Below the pieces are notes generated by a model. The model ran no database searches, was not told the DNA's origin, and worked only from the letters and a program-made list of their open reading frames with translations. A stretch of DNA of 64,000 nucleotides from NCBI RefSeq assembly GCF_023065955.2, contig NW_026622874.1, positions 83,660,917 to 83,724,916 on the forward strand, read 5' to 3'. Within the stretch, counting starts at the first letter, position 1, and each line of letters starts with the position of its first letter. This DNA comes from Ursus arctos (taxonomy: Eukaryota; Chordata; Mammalia; Carnivora; Ursidae). Shown here one piece after another: positions 11,284 through 22,569 of the stretch. The position numbers and the translations under genes were made by a program.

Positions 11284-11862
11284 CAGGGAGGACTCTCCAA
11301 GATGACATTTAGGCAGAGAGCTGAAGAATGATAGGAGTTAGGTAAACAAGAAGCAAGCTCAGAGACCACAGATGGCGGCTGAGAGCAGTGGGCTGGTTTC
11401 CAGTGGCAGTTACGGGTTAGATGGGACAGAATTGGTGAGTGGAAGTGAGTACAGACGGTGAGGGAGGAGTCAAGGGTGAGGGATGCAGACACATCCCGAG
11501 GGAGGAAGCATCAGAAGTGAGGCAGAAGAACAAGAACTTGGTTTGAGGCATGTTCAGTTTGTTTTCCAGATGGTGGGCCTGAGGAAGTAGGTGAATAGAC
11601 GGTTGTGGGTTGCTCTCCACATGGCTCTGGGCTGAGAGGTACAAGTGTGTGGTCACCAACATGAAAGGTGTTAGAAATCTCCCGGATTGACAAGATGGCC
11701 TGGAGAGAGCGTTTGCAGCAGGAGACCAGAACCCAGGACAGAGCCTTGAGGAATTCCAATACACAAGGGCTGGGGTCAAGAGCCAGGAGGAGAAGGTGTC
11801 CCAGGAAAGGGAGGAGAGGGCCACCAAGGGCAGGGTCAGAGAGTTACAGGAGGCCTACTTCT

Positions 11863-12070
11863 TTTTTTTTTTTTTTTTTTTTTTTAGATTTTATTTATTT
11901 ATGTGACAGAGAAACAGCCAGCGAGAGAGGGAACACAGCAGGAGGAGTGGGAGAGGAAGAAGCAGGCTCATAAGCGGAGGAGCCTGATGTGGGACTCGAT
12001 CCCGGTACGCCGGGATCACGCCCTGAGCCGAAGGCAGACGCTTTAACGACTGCGCTACCCAGGCGCCCCC
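11863..12070 (-). mobile_element. Young Can-SINE (SINEC1-like)
   Basis: It has the antisense young-type body 'agccagcgagagagggaaca' and 'ggatcacgccctgagccgaa'. The perfect 15-bp TSD aggaggcctacttct occurs at 11848-11862 and 12071-12085. A 24-T tract followed by 'ag' at 11886-11887 resembles a 3' splice site. Confidence 0.97.
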
Positions 12071-12095
12071 AGGAGGCCTACTTCTGGGCAGTCTT

Positions 12096-12292
12096 GTCTT
12101 GTCTTTTTTCTTTTCTTTTCTTTTAGTTTCTTTTCTTTCTTTCTTTCTAGATTTTATTTATTTGAGAGAGAGAGCATGAGCGGGAGGTGGGGAGAGGGAG
12201 AAGGAGAAGCAGACTCCCCACTGAGCAGGGAGCCTGATGTGGGGCTCGATCCCAGGACCCGGGGATCATGGCCTGAGCTACCCAGGCACCCC
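12096..12292 (-). mobile_element. Older Can-SINE adjacent to a young one
   Basis: The antisense SINE has a T/C-rich tail at 12096-12149 and the end 'gctacccaggcacccc'. The TSD cttctgggcagtctt at 12081-12095 matches 12293-12307 with one mismatch. Confidence 0.93.
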
Positions 12293-12309
12293 CTTCTGTG
12301 CAGTCTTAA

Positions 12310-12465
12310 GAACTCTCTAATAGAGTTATTTGTAGGAGGTGGGGAGCCTTTTGTCCTGGAGGTGTGCAATGAAAGCTTGGTGACCATCTCTTGGGGATGT
12401 TGTAGGGAGGATGCTTGCATCAGGATGGGGTGAGACCAGATGTCTTTGAAGTGGCTAGGGTTGTT
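12310..12465 (+). repeat. CR1/L3-like LINE 3' end
   Basis: The string 'gtcctggaggtgtgcaatg', then 'gtgaccatctcttggggatg' and 'gatgtctttgaagtggct' resembles the conserved 3' end of CR1/L3 elements. The family is assigned from memory. Confidence 0.5.
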
Positions 12466-12498
12466 TGGTTCTTTGTAAGTGACAGAAATGGACTCTAG

Positions 12499-12697
12499 GG
12501 GCGCCTGGGTGGCTCAGTTGTTAAGAGTCTGCCTTCGGCTCAGGGCTTGATCCCGGCGTTCTCGATCGAGCCCCACATCAGGCTTCTCCACTGGGAGCCT
12601 GCTTCTTCCTCTCCCACTCCCCCTGCTTGTGTTCCCTCTCTCGCTGGCTGTCTCTCTCTGTCAAATAAATAAATAAAATCTTTGAAAAAAAAAAAAA
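12499..12697 (+). mobile_element. Young Can-SINE (SINEC1-like)
   Basis: The sense SINE has 'gtctgccttcggctcagggc' and an A tail. The perfect 15-bp TSD agaaatggactctag occurs at 12484-12498 and 12698-12712. Confidence 0.97.
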
Positions 12698-12712
12698 AGA
12701 AATGGACTCTAG

Positions 12713-13764
12713 TTGTCTTAAAAAAATCAACTGGAAGCATCTGGGGTACCATATTCATGCAATATCAGGCCTTAGAAAGTACAGGGTTCAGAGCCACTCT
12801 TGGGTCTAGGTGGCAGGAACTAATGAACAACCTTTGCAGGGTGACACTATTGATTCAAGAATCAAATTCCTAGGAGAAAGGGTGTGACTGGCTGATCTTG
12901 GGTTATGTGGCCAAGCCCTGGTCCAAGGGAGAGCTGCAGCTTTGACTGACAGACCCATCAGGACTGCATTCAATGGAGAAGAGCTGGTTTCCCAAAGGAA
13001 AATCCACATGCCAGTTACCAGAAGAAGCGGCAGTGGGTGCTGGGCAGGCAAAACCAACAGATACCCTGTGTAACATCCAAGGCCCTGTCTTTGATTTGTT
13101 GATTTTTGCAAATATTCACATAGCAGCCCCCACCCCCACCCCCAACTCCTTGCAGAGTTGTAAGCCAGAGAATTAAGCTTTTTGTTTGCTTTTTAGAGTG
13201 AGTTGGTGGCCGAGACTGACATGAATTGATTTATCTCTGGGCTTCAAGCTACCCAGCTCCAAAGGCACAATTCGGTGGATGTGACTCATTGTCATGTCAA
13301 GAAAGGCCTTGGCCTTGTGGCTATGTGGTTCTTCCTTCATAAGCAAGGGTAGGAACTGGGAGTAGGCAGACAGTGTAAATCACTCTTGCATCAGCAAGGA
13401 GGATGTGCCCACACCAAGGGGACTTACTGAAAAGAAGCCCAAGTAACAGGTGTCTGTGGATAAAGGAGACTTGGCAATTGTTACATCTCCTGGCACTCTC
13501 CCTTACTGAGTAAACTCCTAAGTGTACTTTTCTTCATTGAGCGTTGCACTATTTACAGGAATTGAGGGAAGGGTGAGGCACTATATCCCACCTTTCCTCA
13601 ATTCCCCCAAACAGACCGATTGAATTGAGTGCTCTTAATACCAGACCCCTAATTAAAAAAAGAAAAGAGGTTTATTTATAGGAATACATGGAACACAGGA
13701 AAAAATAGGGGACCTCACCGGCAAGTCTCCAGCTCCTCACCTTTTGGTTTACTAGTCAGAAGTC
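12713..13764. other. Unassigned intron sequence
   Basis: I see no confident repeat or gene. A C-rich run of cccca units occurs at 13124-13144. Confidence 0.4.
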
Positions 13765-14110
13765 CTTTGGTCTGAAGGAACAAAAACTCAATTCAAGTTG
13801 GTTTAGGCAACGAGGGATTTTAAAACTTATCTAGAAAGGTTGAGGGGTGGGGATTCAGGCCTGGTTGGATCCAGGCACTCATATGCAGTCATCAGAGATC
13901 TCTTAGCTCAGCTTTTCTCTTTGTTGGCCCCACTCTCAGAACAGTGCTGTCTTTGTGATAATAAAGGTGGTGGGTGTGGACTCATTCCCTGCCAGCTTAG
14001 CAATACTGCTGGAAAGGATATTCTCTTTCCTAATAATTCCAGCAAAAGTCCTGAAACTGATTGTCCTTGGGGAGCTTGAGTCACATGCCGATCCCTGCAT
14101 CTACACGGTG
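13765..14110. repeat. Unassigned interspersed repeat, family X copy 1
   Basis: 'actcaattcaagttggttta' near 13787 and 'ttccagcaaaagtcctgaaa' near 14036 belong to a mammalian repeat that I cannot name. The start resembles 29361 and 33018 in this window. Confidence 0.45.
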
Positions 14111-14969
14111 GCCTGGGTCCTATGTCCACCCTCTGGGAGCCAGATGGTGAGGACCACCTTAGCCAGCTCTTAGGAACTGGGGTTCAGAGAGGGACAATTT
14201 TCCAAAGGGGAAGAAACACAAAGGATGGATGCTGGTTAGGCGGAGACAAGAGACGCCCGCCACACTTGGTTTCAGGAGCAAGTCTTCTGATCTGAGCGCT
14301 CCTAGGGCTAGATATGCCTGGTGAAGGAAGGGATGTTGATGTTTTCACTCAGGCCATGGCATTATGTCCTGCTGCCCCCACCTTCGGGGCCTGATCAAAA
14401 AGGGGAGGCCAAAGGGTCAAGAACAGTCTCCATGTGTTACCCAAACAAGCAGGATGTTCCCAGCAGCTATCCTGCCCAGGAGCCGGTCTCCCCAGGGTTG
14501 GTAGAGCAGAAGGTGGTGGTGGGGGGGTGGTTTTCTTCTCATGGGTTTATTTACTTCTGAGGCCTGTTATTTACCTCTTGTTGGCTCCACTGCTTTATCT
14601 TGCTTAGTTAAATAAGTTTGGTAACATTATAAAGGAAAACATTCCTTTCCTGCAACTGCTGACCACTGCAGGGTTATTGCTTTTGCTTTTGTGTTCCGAA
14701 TCCTTAACCTCCACAGTGCTTGGCTGTTGATAAGCACATGAAGTTTGCTCTTGCTTCTTCCTTTCTTACAGGAAGAAATCATCCTCAGGGCTTTAGGAAT
14801 TCCTTATGAGAGTGGGTAAATAAATGGTAACCCACCCATATGATGGAACACGGTGCGATTGCAGGACCAGAGTGGGGTTTTTCTCTGTGTGTTGAGATGG
14901 AACAGGCCCCCAGATGTGTTAGTTTGGGAAAAAAGCATGAGCGGGGTGTGCAGATCAGCCTACTTTTCA

Positions 14970-15136
14970 ACATTTGAATCACCTGGGGAGCTTTTTAAAT
15001 GTACCTGCCCTCAGCCTCTCCCCCCATGCCCCCAACCTCTCCCCCACTTTATCACAATTTCTGGAGGTGGCACCTGGGCACTGATTTGTTTTAAAAACTC
15101 CAAGTGACTCAGTGTCTCCAGGGCTGAGAACCAGTA
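14970..15136 (+). mobile_element. MER5-like hAT DNA transposon
   Basis: It reads 'ttgaatcacctggggagctt', then a central pyrimidine-rich part, 'gaggtggcacctgggcactg' and the end 'gggctgagaacca'. Confidence 0.75.
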
Positions 15137-16370
15137 GTGTAGGGTTGCATCATATGGGGAGACAAAAGGGACGTAGATGAAAAAAAACCAAAAAGGAAAT
15201 ACAGAATGTCTCCCTCCACATAAAGGTGTAGACTCACGGGGGCTCACACACATGTGGAGAATATTTCTCGAAGGACACACAAGAAACTGGAGAGAATAGT
15301 TGCCTCCAGTGATGGAGTAATGTAGTGATTCTCCACTGTACGCTCACCTGCAGTGTTTGAATTTGAAACCATAAGCATGGCTTACCGTTTTAAAAAGAAA
15401 TTCTCACTGCACACTCCAGGCCAGCTACACAGGACTAAGGTGGCCGTCTGAGCTCATGAGGCTTGACTGTTGGGGCCAGCCGCCTATGGATCCACACATA
15501 CTGCCCCACTGCCCCGGCCGTAGCTGCCTTCCTCTTGGCTCAGCCGTGGTGAGCGATTTCTGAATGTGGGAATGACCAAAGAGCTAAGTCATCCGTTTAT
15601 CCATTTGTTGTTCATGCATTCATTCATATTTTTATTAAGAATTAGATGGGAGGCAGGCATACTCCAGGCACATTAATCTGGTTTCATTTTCATAATCCTG
15701 TATGAAGTAGGTGGTCTTATTCCTATTCTGTGGTTGGGGATATGTTAGCTCAGAGATAATGTGTAACCAAAGTGAGTCAGGACGAGCCACTAAAACAGAT
15801 CCTGTAAACTGGAGGGACTCAGAGGTCTTTGGATGGGTTGCACAGAGCTTTAAAAAAATCCTATCTACCCATGTGGACCAGTGATCCCAGGGCTACTGTT
15901 GGAAGGAGCTGAGTGTCCTTGGGATGGGCGTGTGCCCTCCAGTTCAGCTCAGCCACCCTTACCCTTCCCTGCTGTATTACAACGCTTGGCCTCAGCAGGC
16001 ATGTGAGTTTGTGACCCCCTGCTTCGAAGTAGGGGGGATGAGCCCACCATTGTCTGTCCCATGGGGCTCCTGAGCTGAATTATCGTGTGGAATGTGCCAT
16101 TTCTATTCCAGTCTGCCCTTCAGCCTGCTGGTAGGAGCTCCTCTGCCTTACACTTCCTTTGCAGACTGCATGCGATAGGCTGCTGGCATGGATATGTTTG
16201 TGAAACACATTTGCACAGTAGGGAAGGAGTAAAATACATTATAGAAAGGGAGAGTTATCCAGCCTGGGCAGGGGTGTGGGGCAGTGGAGTCAGAGGAGTA
16301 AAGTTATACTGTGATCATACCGTGAGTGGATGCCAGGCTACGGTATTCAAACTTTATTCTTAGGCCAGTG
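15137..16370. other. Largely unassigned intron sequence
   Basis: A weak MIR-like patch lies near 15640-15730 ('cataatcctgtatgaagtag'). The rest shows no gene or clear repeat. Confidence 0.4.
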
Positions 16371-16556
16371 CCGTCCAGTATGACTTTATACAATGAGTGT
16401 CCAATACAGTAGTTTCCCACCCCATGTGACTCCTGAGCACTTGAAATGTGGCTAGTGTGAATGAGGAACTCATTTTTAAATTTTACCTAATTAATTTAAG
16501 TTGGCATAACCCCATGTGGCTAGTGGCTACCATGTTGGACAACGCAGCTTTAGACA
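16371..16556 (+). mobile_element. Non-autonomous hAT (MER-type) element
   Basis: 'gcacttgaaatgtggctagt' is paired with the inverted-like 'catgtggctagtggctacca', and the ends are 'gtccagtatgac' and 'gttggacaacgcag'. This pattern matches short Charlie-type hAT derivatives. Confidence 0.65.
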
Positions 16557-16679
16557 AGGGGCAGCCAGGGAATGTGTTGGAGTAGGGAAATAATGTAAAA
16601 GTGAGTTTTCAGAGCATGAGTTATTCTAAGAGGGAAAGGCTGCATAGAGTGGAGGGGAGCAGGAGGGAATCTTACAGAC

Positions 16680-16890
16680 AACACTTAGTATCTATTTGGC
16701 TCTTATTGTGTCCATACACTGTGCTAAGATTCATTTATTCAATACCTCTAACAACTCTCTGAGGAAAGTTCTGTTAATATTTCTATTTTATAGGCTAGGA
16801 CATGGGAGACACAGCAAGGTCAATGGACTTATTCAAGGTCACAGAGCTAATAAATAGGGCCCTGGTGTAGAATCCAGGCAGCTTGGCTAC
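16680..16890 (+). repeat. MIR
   Basis: Sense MIR runs from 'cttagtatctatttggctct' to 'aaggtcacagagctaataaa' and 'gaatccaggcagctt'. Confidence 0.75.
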
Positions 16891-16929
16891 AAGCTTGTCT
16901 GGTGAACCCCTCTAACCTGGAAGGAAGTA

Positions 16930-17230
16930 AATTAACCTTCGTTGAGAGCTTACTTTGTGCCCTGCTTCTGTGCATTTTTAAAAAGGATTTTGTTTATTTA
17001 TTTGAGAGAGAGAGAGAGCATGAGAGTGGGGAGGGTCAGAGGGAGAAGCAGACTCTCCGCTGAGCAGGGAGCCCGACTCCTGGCTCGATCCCAGACCCTG
17101 AGATCATGACCTGAGCCGATGGCAGACACTTAACCAACTGAGCCACCCAGGCGCGCTGTCTTCTGTGCATTTGTACATCACATCTCATTTAGATTCCCTA
17201 GTGATCGTGTGACCCGGGTAGCCTCATCTC
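16930..17230 (+). repeat. MIR split by a Can-SINE
   Basis: 'taaccttcgttgagagctta' precedes the SINE and 'cacatctcatttagattccc' follows it, in MIR order. Confidence 0.55.
16978..17159 (-). mobile_element. Can-SINE
   Basis: The antisense SINE carries 'gatcatgacctgagccgatg' and 'ctgagccacccaggcgcg'. The 13-bp TSD cttctgtgcattt occurs at 16965-16977 and 17160-17172. Confidence 0.95.
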
Positions 17231-17519
17231 CTCTGTGGTTATGGAAGCCTTTGGCGTGTAGGGATGAGCTCTCAAGGCGGACTCACCCATTTCTGGGGAG
17301 CCCAGTTAAGGCTTGGTGGCAAGATTGCCTGTCTGAATCGCTGGGGGCAGTTGGGGTGGCATCAGCGGGGAACGTACAGGAGGATATGGCACAAAAGATG
17401 TTGCGAAGGAAGATTCAGTAGGATTTAGCAACTGACTGGATGGCGGGGGTGAGGAAAGCGGGGGAGGATTTCTTCTGGAACAGTGAGAGAGATGACAAAC
17501 AGAAATGCAGCGACACTGT

Positions 17520-17700
17520 GTAAGTGGTGTGTAGGCTCCAGAGGAAGACAGACCTGGTTTCGAACACAGGCGCTGCCACGGACGAGCCGGACGCCCTCGG
17601 GCACGTCATTTCTCTCTGAGCGTCAGCAGCACTGTCGACACCATGCAGGTCAGCCTGTCTTCCTCACAGGGCTGTGATGCGGCTCAGGTGACAGCATGGG
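17520..17700 (-). repeat. MIR
   Basis: Antisense MIR is read from 'gacagacctggtttcgaaca' to 'tcctcacagggctgtgatg'. Confidence 0.65.
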
Positions 17701-18551
17701 TGTGACAGCCCTTTGTGGATGCAAGTGACTTGGCCACGTTGGGTCAGTCTTCTGCAAGCCAGGGAGCCAGGTGTTGGGTGGAAATGGTGCAGCCTCTGGG
17801 GGAGCCCCAGCTCATCTTGGACACTAGGCAGAGTTCCATGCCTGTGAATCAGCTTTGACCCAGGAGCAAAAAGGGATCCTCCCCAGCCATTGCAAAGCAG
17901 GATTTGCGTTGGGTGGCTCCAACTTGAATGCCCCTTTCCCCCCTGCACATTGTGTATATTGCCTCATGAGAGTAGGTGCTGTTATTAATTCCCGTTTTGG
18001 AGAAGACAAGCAAAGGCTCCGAGGGGCGTAGTGAATAGCTTCAGCTTCTAGGTGGTAAATGAGGGTTTACACCTAGGTCCAGTGGATCTCACAGGCCTGG
18101 CCTGGAAGTCTTGGCAGAAGACAGGATTTTCTCCCTCGGATGCTGGCTGTTTTGGGGGCCTCCTGAGACAGATGAGAGTTGAGGAAACACCCGAGGGCCC
18201 CTCTCTTTCTTCTTCCACCACAGATACCTGCAACCAGCCCTGGAATTTCTGTTGCAGGTGATACAGATTCAGGGACAAAGATTGCTTCGAGGGATGTCAG
18301 TTTTCCACTGTAGACCCTAATGAGAATAAGGTAGAAGGGAGAATCAACTCTAACGAGAAAAAATAAAATTTTGATGACTTGATTCAATCCTCCTTGGAGG
18401 CAATGAATAAATTATAGTGGTTAGGATTGGGAATTTGGGGGTGGAGTGCAGTGTGAGACAAAGTTGGGGTCCCAATGCATTCTTGGGGCAGATGCTCTGG
18501 AGAAGTCTCCTGGGCCTTTGACTATGGTCTTTTGCTTCTGGGATCAACCAT

Positions 18552-19031
18552 TAGTTGGGGTATTATTTTCCTATGGCTGCAAGTTATTGCAAACACGGTG
18601 GCTTATTACAACACGAATTTATAATCTTGTTGTTCTGGAGGTCAGAAGTCTGAAAATGGGTCTTATGGGGCTAAAATCAAGGTGTCGGCAGGGCTGCAGT
18701 CCTTCTGGATGCCCCAGGGGACAATCCATTCCTTGCCTTCTCTAGCTGTTGGAGGCCACCCACACTCCTTGGCTTGTGTTCCTTTCCAGCGATGGCATCA
18801 TCACTCCAAACCCTGCTTCTGTTGTCACATCTCCTCCTCTGACCCTCCTGCCCCCATCTGGTAAGGACCCTTGTGATTACATTGGTCCCACCAGTATAAT
18901 CCAGAATAATTTTCCATCTCAAGGTCCTTAATTTAATCCCATCTGCAAAATCCATTTTCCCATCCAGGTTCCAGGGATTAGGATGTGGACATCTTTGATG
19001 AGGTTTTGGGGAAGGCATTCTTTCACCTACA
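18552..19031 (-). mobile_element. MaLR-type LTR (MLT1-like)
   Basis: Antisense LTR features are 'ttctggaggtcagaagtctg', 'aaaatcaaggtgtcggcagg', 'ggacccttgtgattacattg' and an end around 'ttctttcacctacaa'. The subfamily is not assigned. Confidence 0.6.
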
Positions 19032-19959
19032 AAGCTGGCCTGGGACCTTCACGACCTTACATGGAATAAGGGAGGGGTGGAGGCGGACAGAGCTGGAGCT
19101 TAATCTCCTTCTCTGCTGGAGCTGAGTGGCAGTTTCCCCTTTTAGACAGGGCATGCATGCATTCTCAGACACTTTCATTGCTCACCTGGCCTCTAGGCAT
19201 TTGAGTTGGAGGCTATATTGTGTCGTCCTAACAAAGTGTGGCTATAGGCCGGCTTCTGAGGACTACAGGCTTTTAACTTCTGCAGAGCAAAGAGCTGTTG
19301 AATAAACCATGAAGAATCAAGGAATTCTTGGCTCTTACCAGGTACCTGTTTGAAAGTAGGACCTGGTGCGAGTTTCAGCAGCTCAGTAAGTGTTGTCTCT
19401 TATTTAAGCAAAACTGGTTTTACCCTGAATTTGCCAAACAGAAATGAGGGGGTGTTTATTTGTATCACAAAAGGATTTAGTTTGTTTCTTTAAATAGCCA
19501 GCCCTACTACTTTTCTTTATAGTGTTTTAGTTCATGGGAAATTTGATTTGCACAACTTTCAGAAACACGTTGTGTATCGGAAGTTCCTGCACCAGAAGCT
19601 CACCAGCTTTCCAACATGTTCCCGGCTTCTCCGTAGAGTATAGCCAAGTCACCGGGCACATTGATCCTACCTTGGATTATTTCTTTTCATGGCTAACTGG
19701 ACGGCTGTGTTCAGGAGACCTTGACAGTGGCTGGTACCACTACCCCTGTCCGTGGTGTGGTCTGTGGAAGGCCAGCCAGGAGCTTCCTGCACCATGAGGT
19801 TGACTGGGCTTTCTTCTTTCTCTGTGGCTGATGATAATTCATTCTTTTGTTCGTTCATTCACAGAGTGCTGGTTTACTAAATATCACTTATGTACCGGAA
19901 TTGGAGCAGACATTAGGAAAGTAGAGAGGAGCCCCCTTCCCCTTCAAAGAGACTAAGGA
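19032..19959. other. Unassigned intron sequence
   Basis: There is no gene. A weak antisense L2-like patch ('gttcattcattcacagagtg') lies near 19850. Confidence 0.4.
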
Positions 19960-20227
19960 TGATGAAGATCTTAACTGATATTTTAGATGTTTTGAAGAAA
20001 GACTAACGAGATGACTTGTAAATGGTGGTGGTGGGCAACAGTTTCCCCAAACAGTTCTGGGTCGAAGAAGAAATTAGAACCATAGTAGGCTAACTAACTA
20101 GAACACTATGAAGAAAAGTTGTAGGGCTGGCTATTTAAAACTTAAAAATGGCAACTCGGTATAAGACATGGGATGCCACCAAAGCTGTACTTGAAAGGGA
20201 CGTTTTTAGCTTTAAAATGTTTAATTT

Positions 20228-20441
20228 AAAAAAATTTTTTTGAAGATTGTATTTATTCATTTGAGAGAGAGAGTGAGCGAGAGAGAGAGAGAGCACAAGC
20301 TGGGGGTGGGGAGGAAAAGCAGAGGGAGAAGCAGACTCCTCACCAAGCTGGGAGCCCTATGTGGGACTTGATCCCAGGACTCTGGGATCATGACCTGAGC
20401 CGAAGGCAGACGCTTAACCAACTGAGCCACCCAGGCATCCC
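20228..20441 (-). mobile_element. Can-SINE
   Basis: The antisense SINE has a GA-rich stretch at 20262-20294. A 15-bp TSD occurs at 20213-20227 (taaaatgtttaattt) and 20442-20456 (taaaatctttaattt), with one mismatch. Confidence 0.94.
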
Positions 20442-20559
20442 TAAAATCTTTAATTTTTAATGAAGAAGAATGGGACTAAATTAACTGAGCAGTTCATTCA
20501 AGAAGCTTGAGAAAGAACAGTAAGTAGAAGGAACAGACTTTTTTTTTGAATATTCAGTT

Positions 20560-20742
20560 CTGAGCATGGATTAGCTCATTTAATTCCGACAACTCCCCCA
20601 CGATTGTTATTATCACCATCATTTTCCAGAGAAGAAACTGAGGCACAGGGAAATAAGATAGTGCACCCCAAGTATTACAGTTTGCAAACGATGCAGGATC
20701 CAAACCTGGATCTCTGACTCCCGAATTCATACTGCTAACCAG
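20560..20742 (+). repeat. MIR
   Basis: Sense MIR features are 'tagctcatttaattccgaca', 'gaaactgaggcacagggaaa' and 'gatccaaacctggatctctg'. Confidence 0.75.
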
Positions 20743-20881
20743 GAAGTAATAAAAGTACAAATATGAATAAGTAGTACAATTAAACTAAGCAGGACAAATA
20801 AAAGTACAAGTAGCAATAAATAACTTGGGAAAAAAAAACTTAGTCCAATTGAGAAATATATCCATATCTTTCATGGTAGAA

Positions 20882-21020
20882 AAGGGGACGCCTGGGTGGC
20901 TCAGTCAGTTAAGCTTCTGATTCTTGGTCTCAGCTCAGGTCTTGATCTCAGGGTCATGAGTTCAAGTCCTGCGTTGGGCTCAACGCAGGGTGTGGAGCCT
21001 ACTTAAAAAATAGATATATA
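20882..21020 (+). mobile_element. Truncated Can-SINE
   Basis: The sense head 'gcctgggtggctcagtcagt' runs to 'ggtgtggagcctacttaaaa', so the CT-rich region is missing. A short TSD atggtagaa occurs at 20873-20881 and 21021-21029. Confidence 0.9.
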
Positions 21021-21774
21021 ATGGTAGAATAACCAAACTGGCAATGAAGGGGACAAACCTCTGGAAAAAATAAAGAGAGAGACTATCTAACAATACAATG
21101 TGAAGAAGGAATGAGAAGGAGCATTTTATCATCCCAGATAAGCACACACAGTGGACACACATGGAGTAGAACACAATGGACAGTTCCCAAGGCAAATATC
21201 AATTCCAAGTGTTAGTTTGGGAAGAGAGTGAGGGAGGAGTCAAGCTGCTAAAAGCTTAGAACGGACTGCCTATTTTCATCCCTTTTGTTCCACACTGTTC
21301 TGAAAGATATAGACTTGGAAATATGAGAAGGGGGGAAAAGATAAGGAAAGAAGAGAGGCATATCTATCAGAGAGGGTAAAGGAAAAATATTGTAAATGGA
21401 AATAATGTGATTCTCTACTTGGAAAACTCAAAGAGAACAACTGAAAGCCCGCAAAAAACGATTAGGAGTTTAAAAAAAAAGGCCTAAAAAATAAATCTAT
21501 TGCTTCCCTATTTGTCAACCATCACCAGTTGGAAGACAAAGTGGAAAAAATGTCTAAATCACAATCACCTAAAAAAAGGATCCCTCCTCTAATACTAAAT
21601 GAGAAATGTATAGAGAAAATCGAAGACTTCACTGGGAGACACAAAGTCAGATTTTAACAAGGGGACACCCTATTCCTTATAGAAATACTCATAATAAAAG
21701 TGTCAGTTGTCTGTAATTTAATTTCTAAGTTTGAGACAATTTCCATCAAAGTTCCGGTGAGTGTTTCTTTGACG

Positions 21775-21815
21775 GCGGGGGGGTGGGGTGGGGGGGGGGA
21801 GGGGTGGTTGGGTGT
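21775..21815 (+). repeat. G-rich low-complexity tract
   Basis: Runs of 4 to 10 G separated by single bases lie inside the L1M remnant. Confidence 0.9.
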
Positions 21816-22381
21816 TGACTAAATGCAATTCCAATAAGAATTCCATTGGTATTTTTTAAAGCCTGGTAAACTGATTCTAAAGTTCACTTGGAAGAATAAA
21901 CACACAGTGATTGCCAAGAAAATGTTGAAAGTAAGGATAATGAGAGAGGACTTGCCCTGCCAAGATATAACATATTCTAAAGCGACTATAATTAAAACCC
22001 ATATTGCTGCACTCCAAGACAGACCAGTGGAACAGAACAGAAGGCCCAAAGACAGACCCCAGCGTATATAATTATTTAGCATATAATGAAGTTGGCATTT
22101 GAAATCAGCGGGGAAGGGACGGGTTATTCAATAAAATAGTTTGGGACAATTGATTACCTATTCGGAAAAAAAAATGGCAAAGTAGATTCCCATGCACATC
22201 AGGTGGCAAGAAATTACAGATGGATTAAAGAATTTAAAGTGCAGGTCATGCCATAGAACAGTAAAAAAAGAATAATACTTATATGACATTGGGGCATGTG
22301 GGAGGGCCTTTTGAAATGTAGTTGGATTGAGTTTTCTTTATCCAGTTTTTTCTTTTAGTAGTGGGAATAATATTTCTATTC

Positions 22382-22561
22382 TTTTTTTTTTTTAAGAGAG
22401 CGCCAATGTGGGAGGGGGCAGAGGGAGAAGGAGCGAGAATCTTGAGGAGTCCCCACTTAGTGGGGAGCCTCATGTGGGGCTCAGTCCCACGACCCTGAGA
22501 TCATGACCTGAGCTGAAATCAAGAGTCGGACTCTTAACTGACTGAGCCAGCTGGGCGCTCC
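22382..22561 (-). mobile_element. Can-SINE, diverged
   Basis: The antisense body 'gatcatgacctgagctgaaa' and the head 'ctgagccagctgggcgctcc' are clear. No TSD was recognised. Confidence 0.88.
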
Positions 22562-22569
22562 TCTCTCTG

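Larger units (their letters stand above)
10669..11840 (-). repeat. L2 LINE, interrupted by a SINE and a MIR
   Basis: Antisense L2 3' end 'ctcctattatgtgccagtac' precedes the SINE. L2 upstream parts follow from 11284 ('ccaagatgacatttaggcag') to 11840 ('gccttgaggaattccaata'). The order is consistent with one old L2 copy. Confidence 0.5.
19960..22280 (+). mobile_element. L1M/HAL1-type LINE, interrupted
   Basis: Diverged ORF2-like sense sequence is recognisable at 'acatgggatgccaccaaagc', 'aaattctaaagttcacttgg'-type text near 21876, and 'ccagtggaacagaacagaag' near 22025. It is interrupted by Can-SINEs at 20228-20441 and 20882-21020 and by a MIR near 20560. All frames are broken. Confidence 0.6.
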
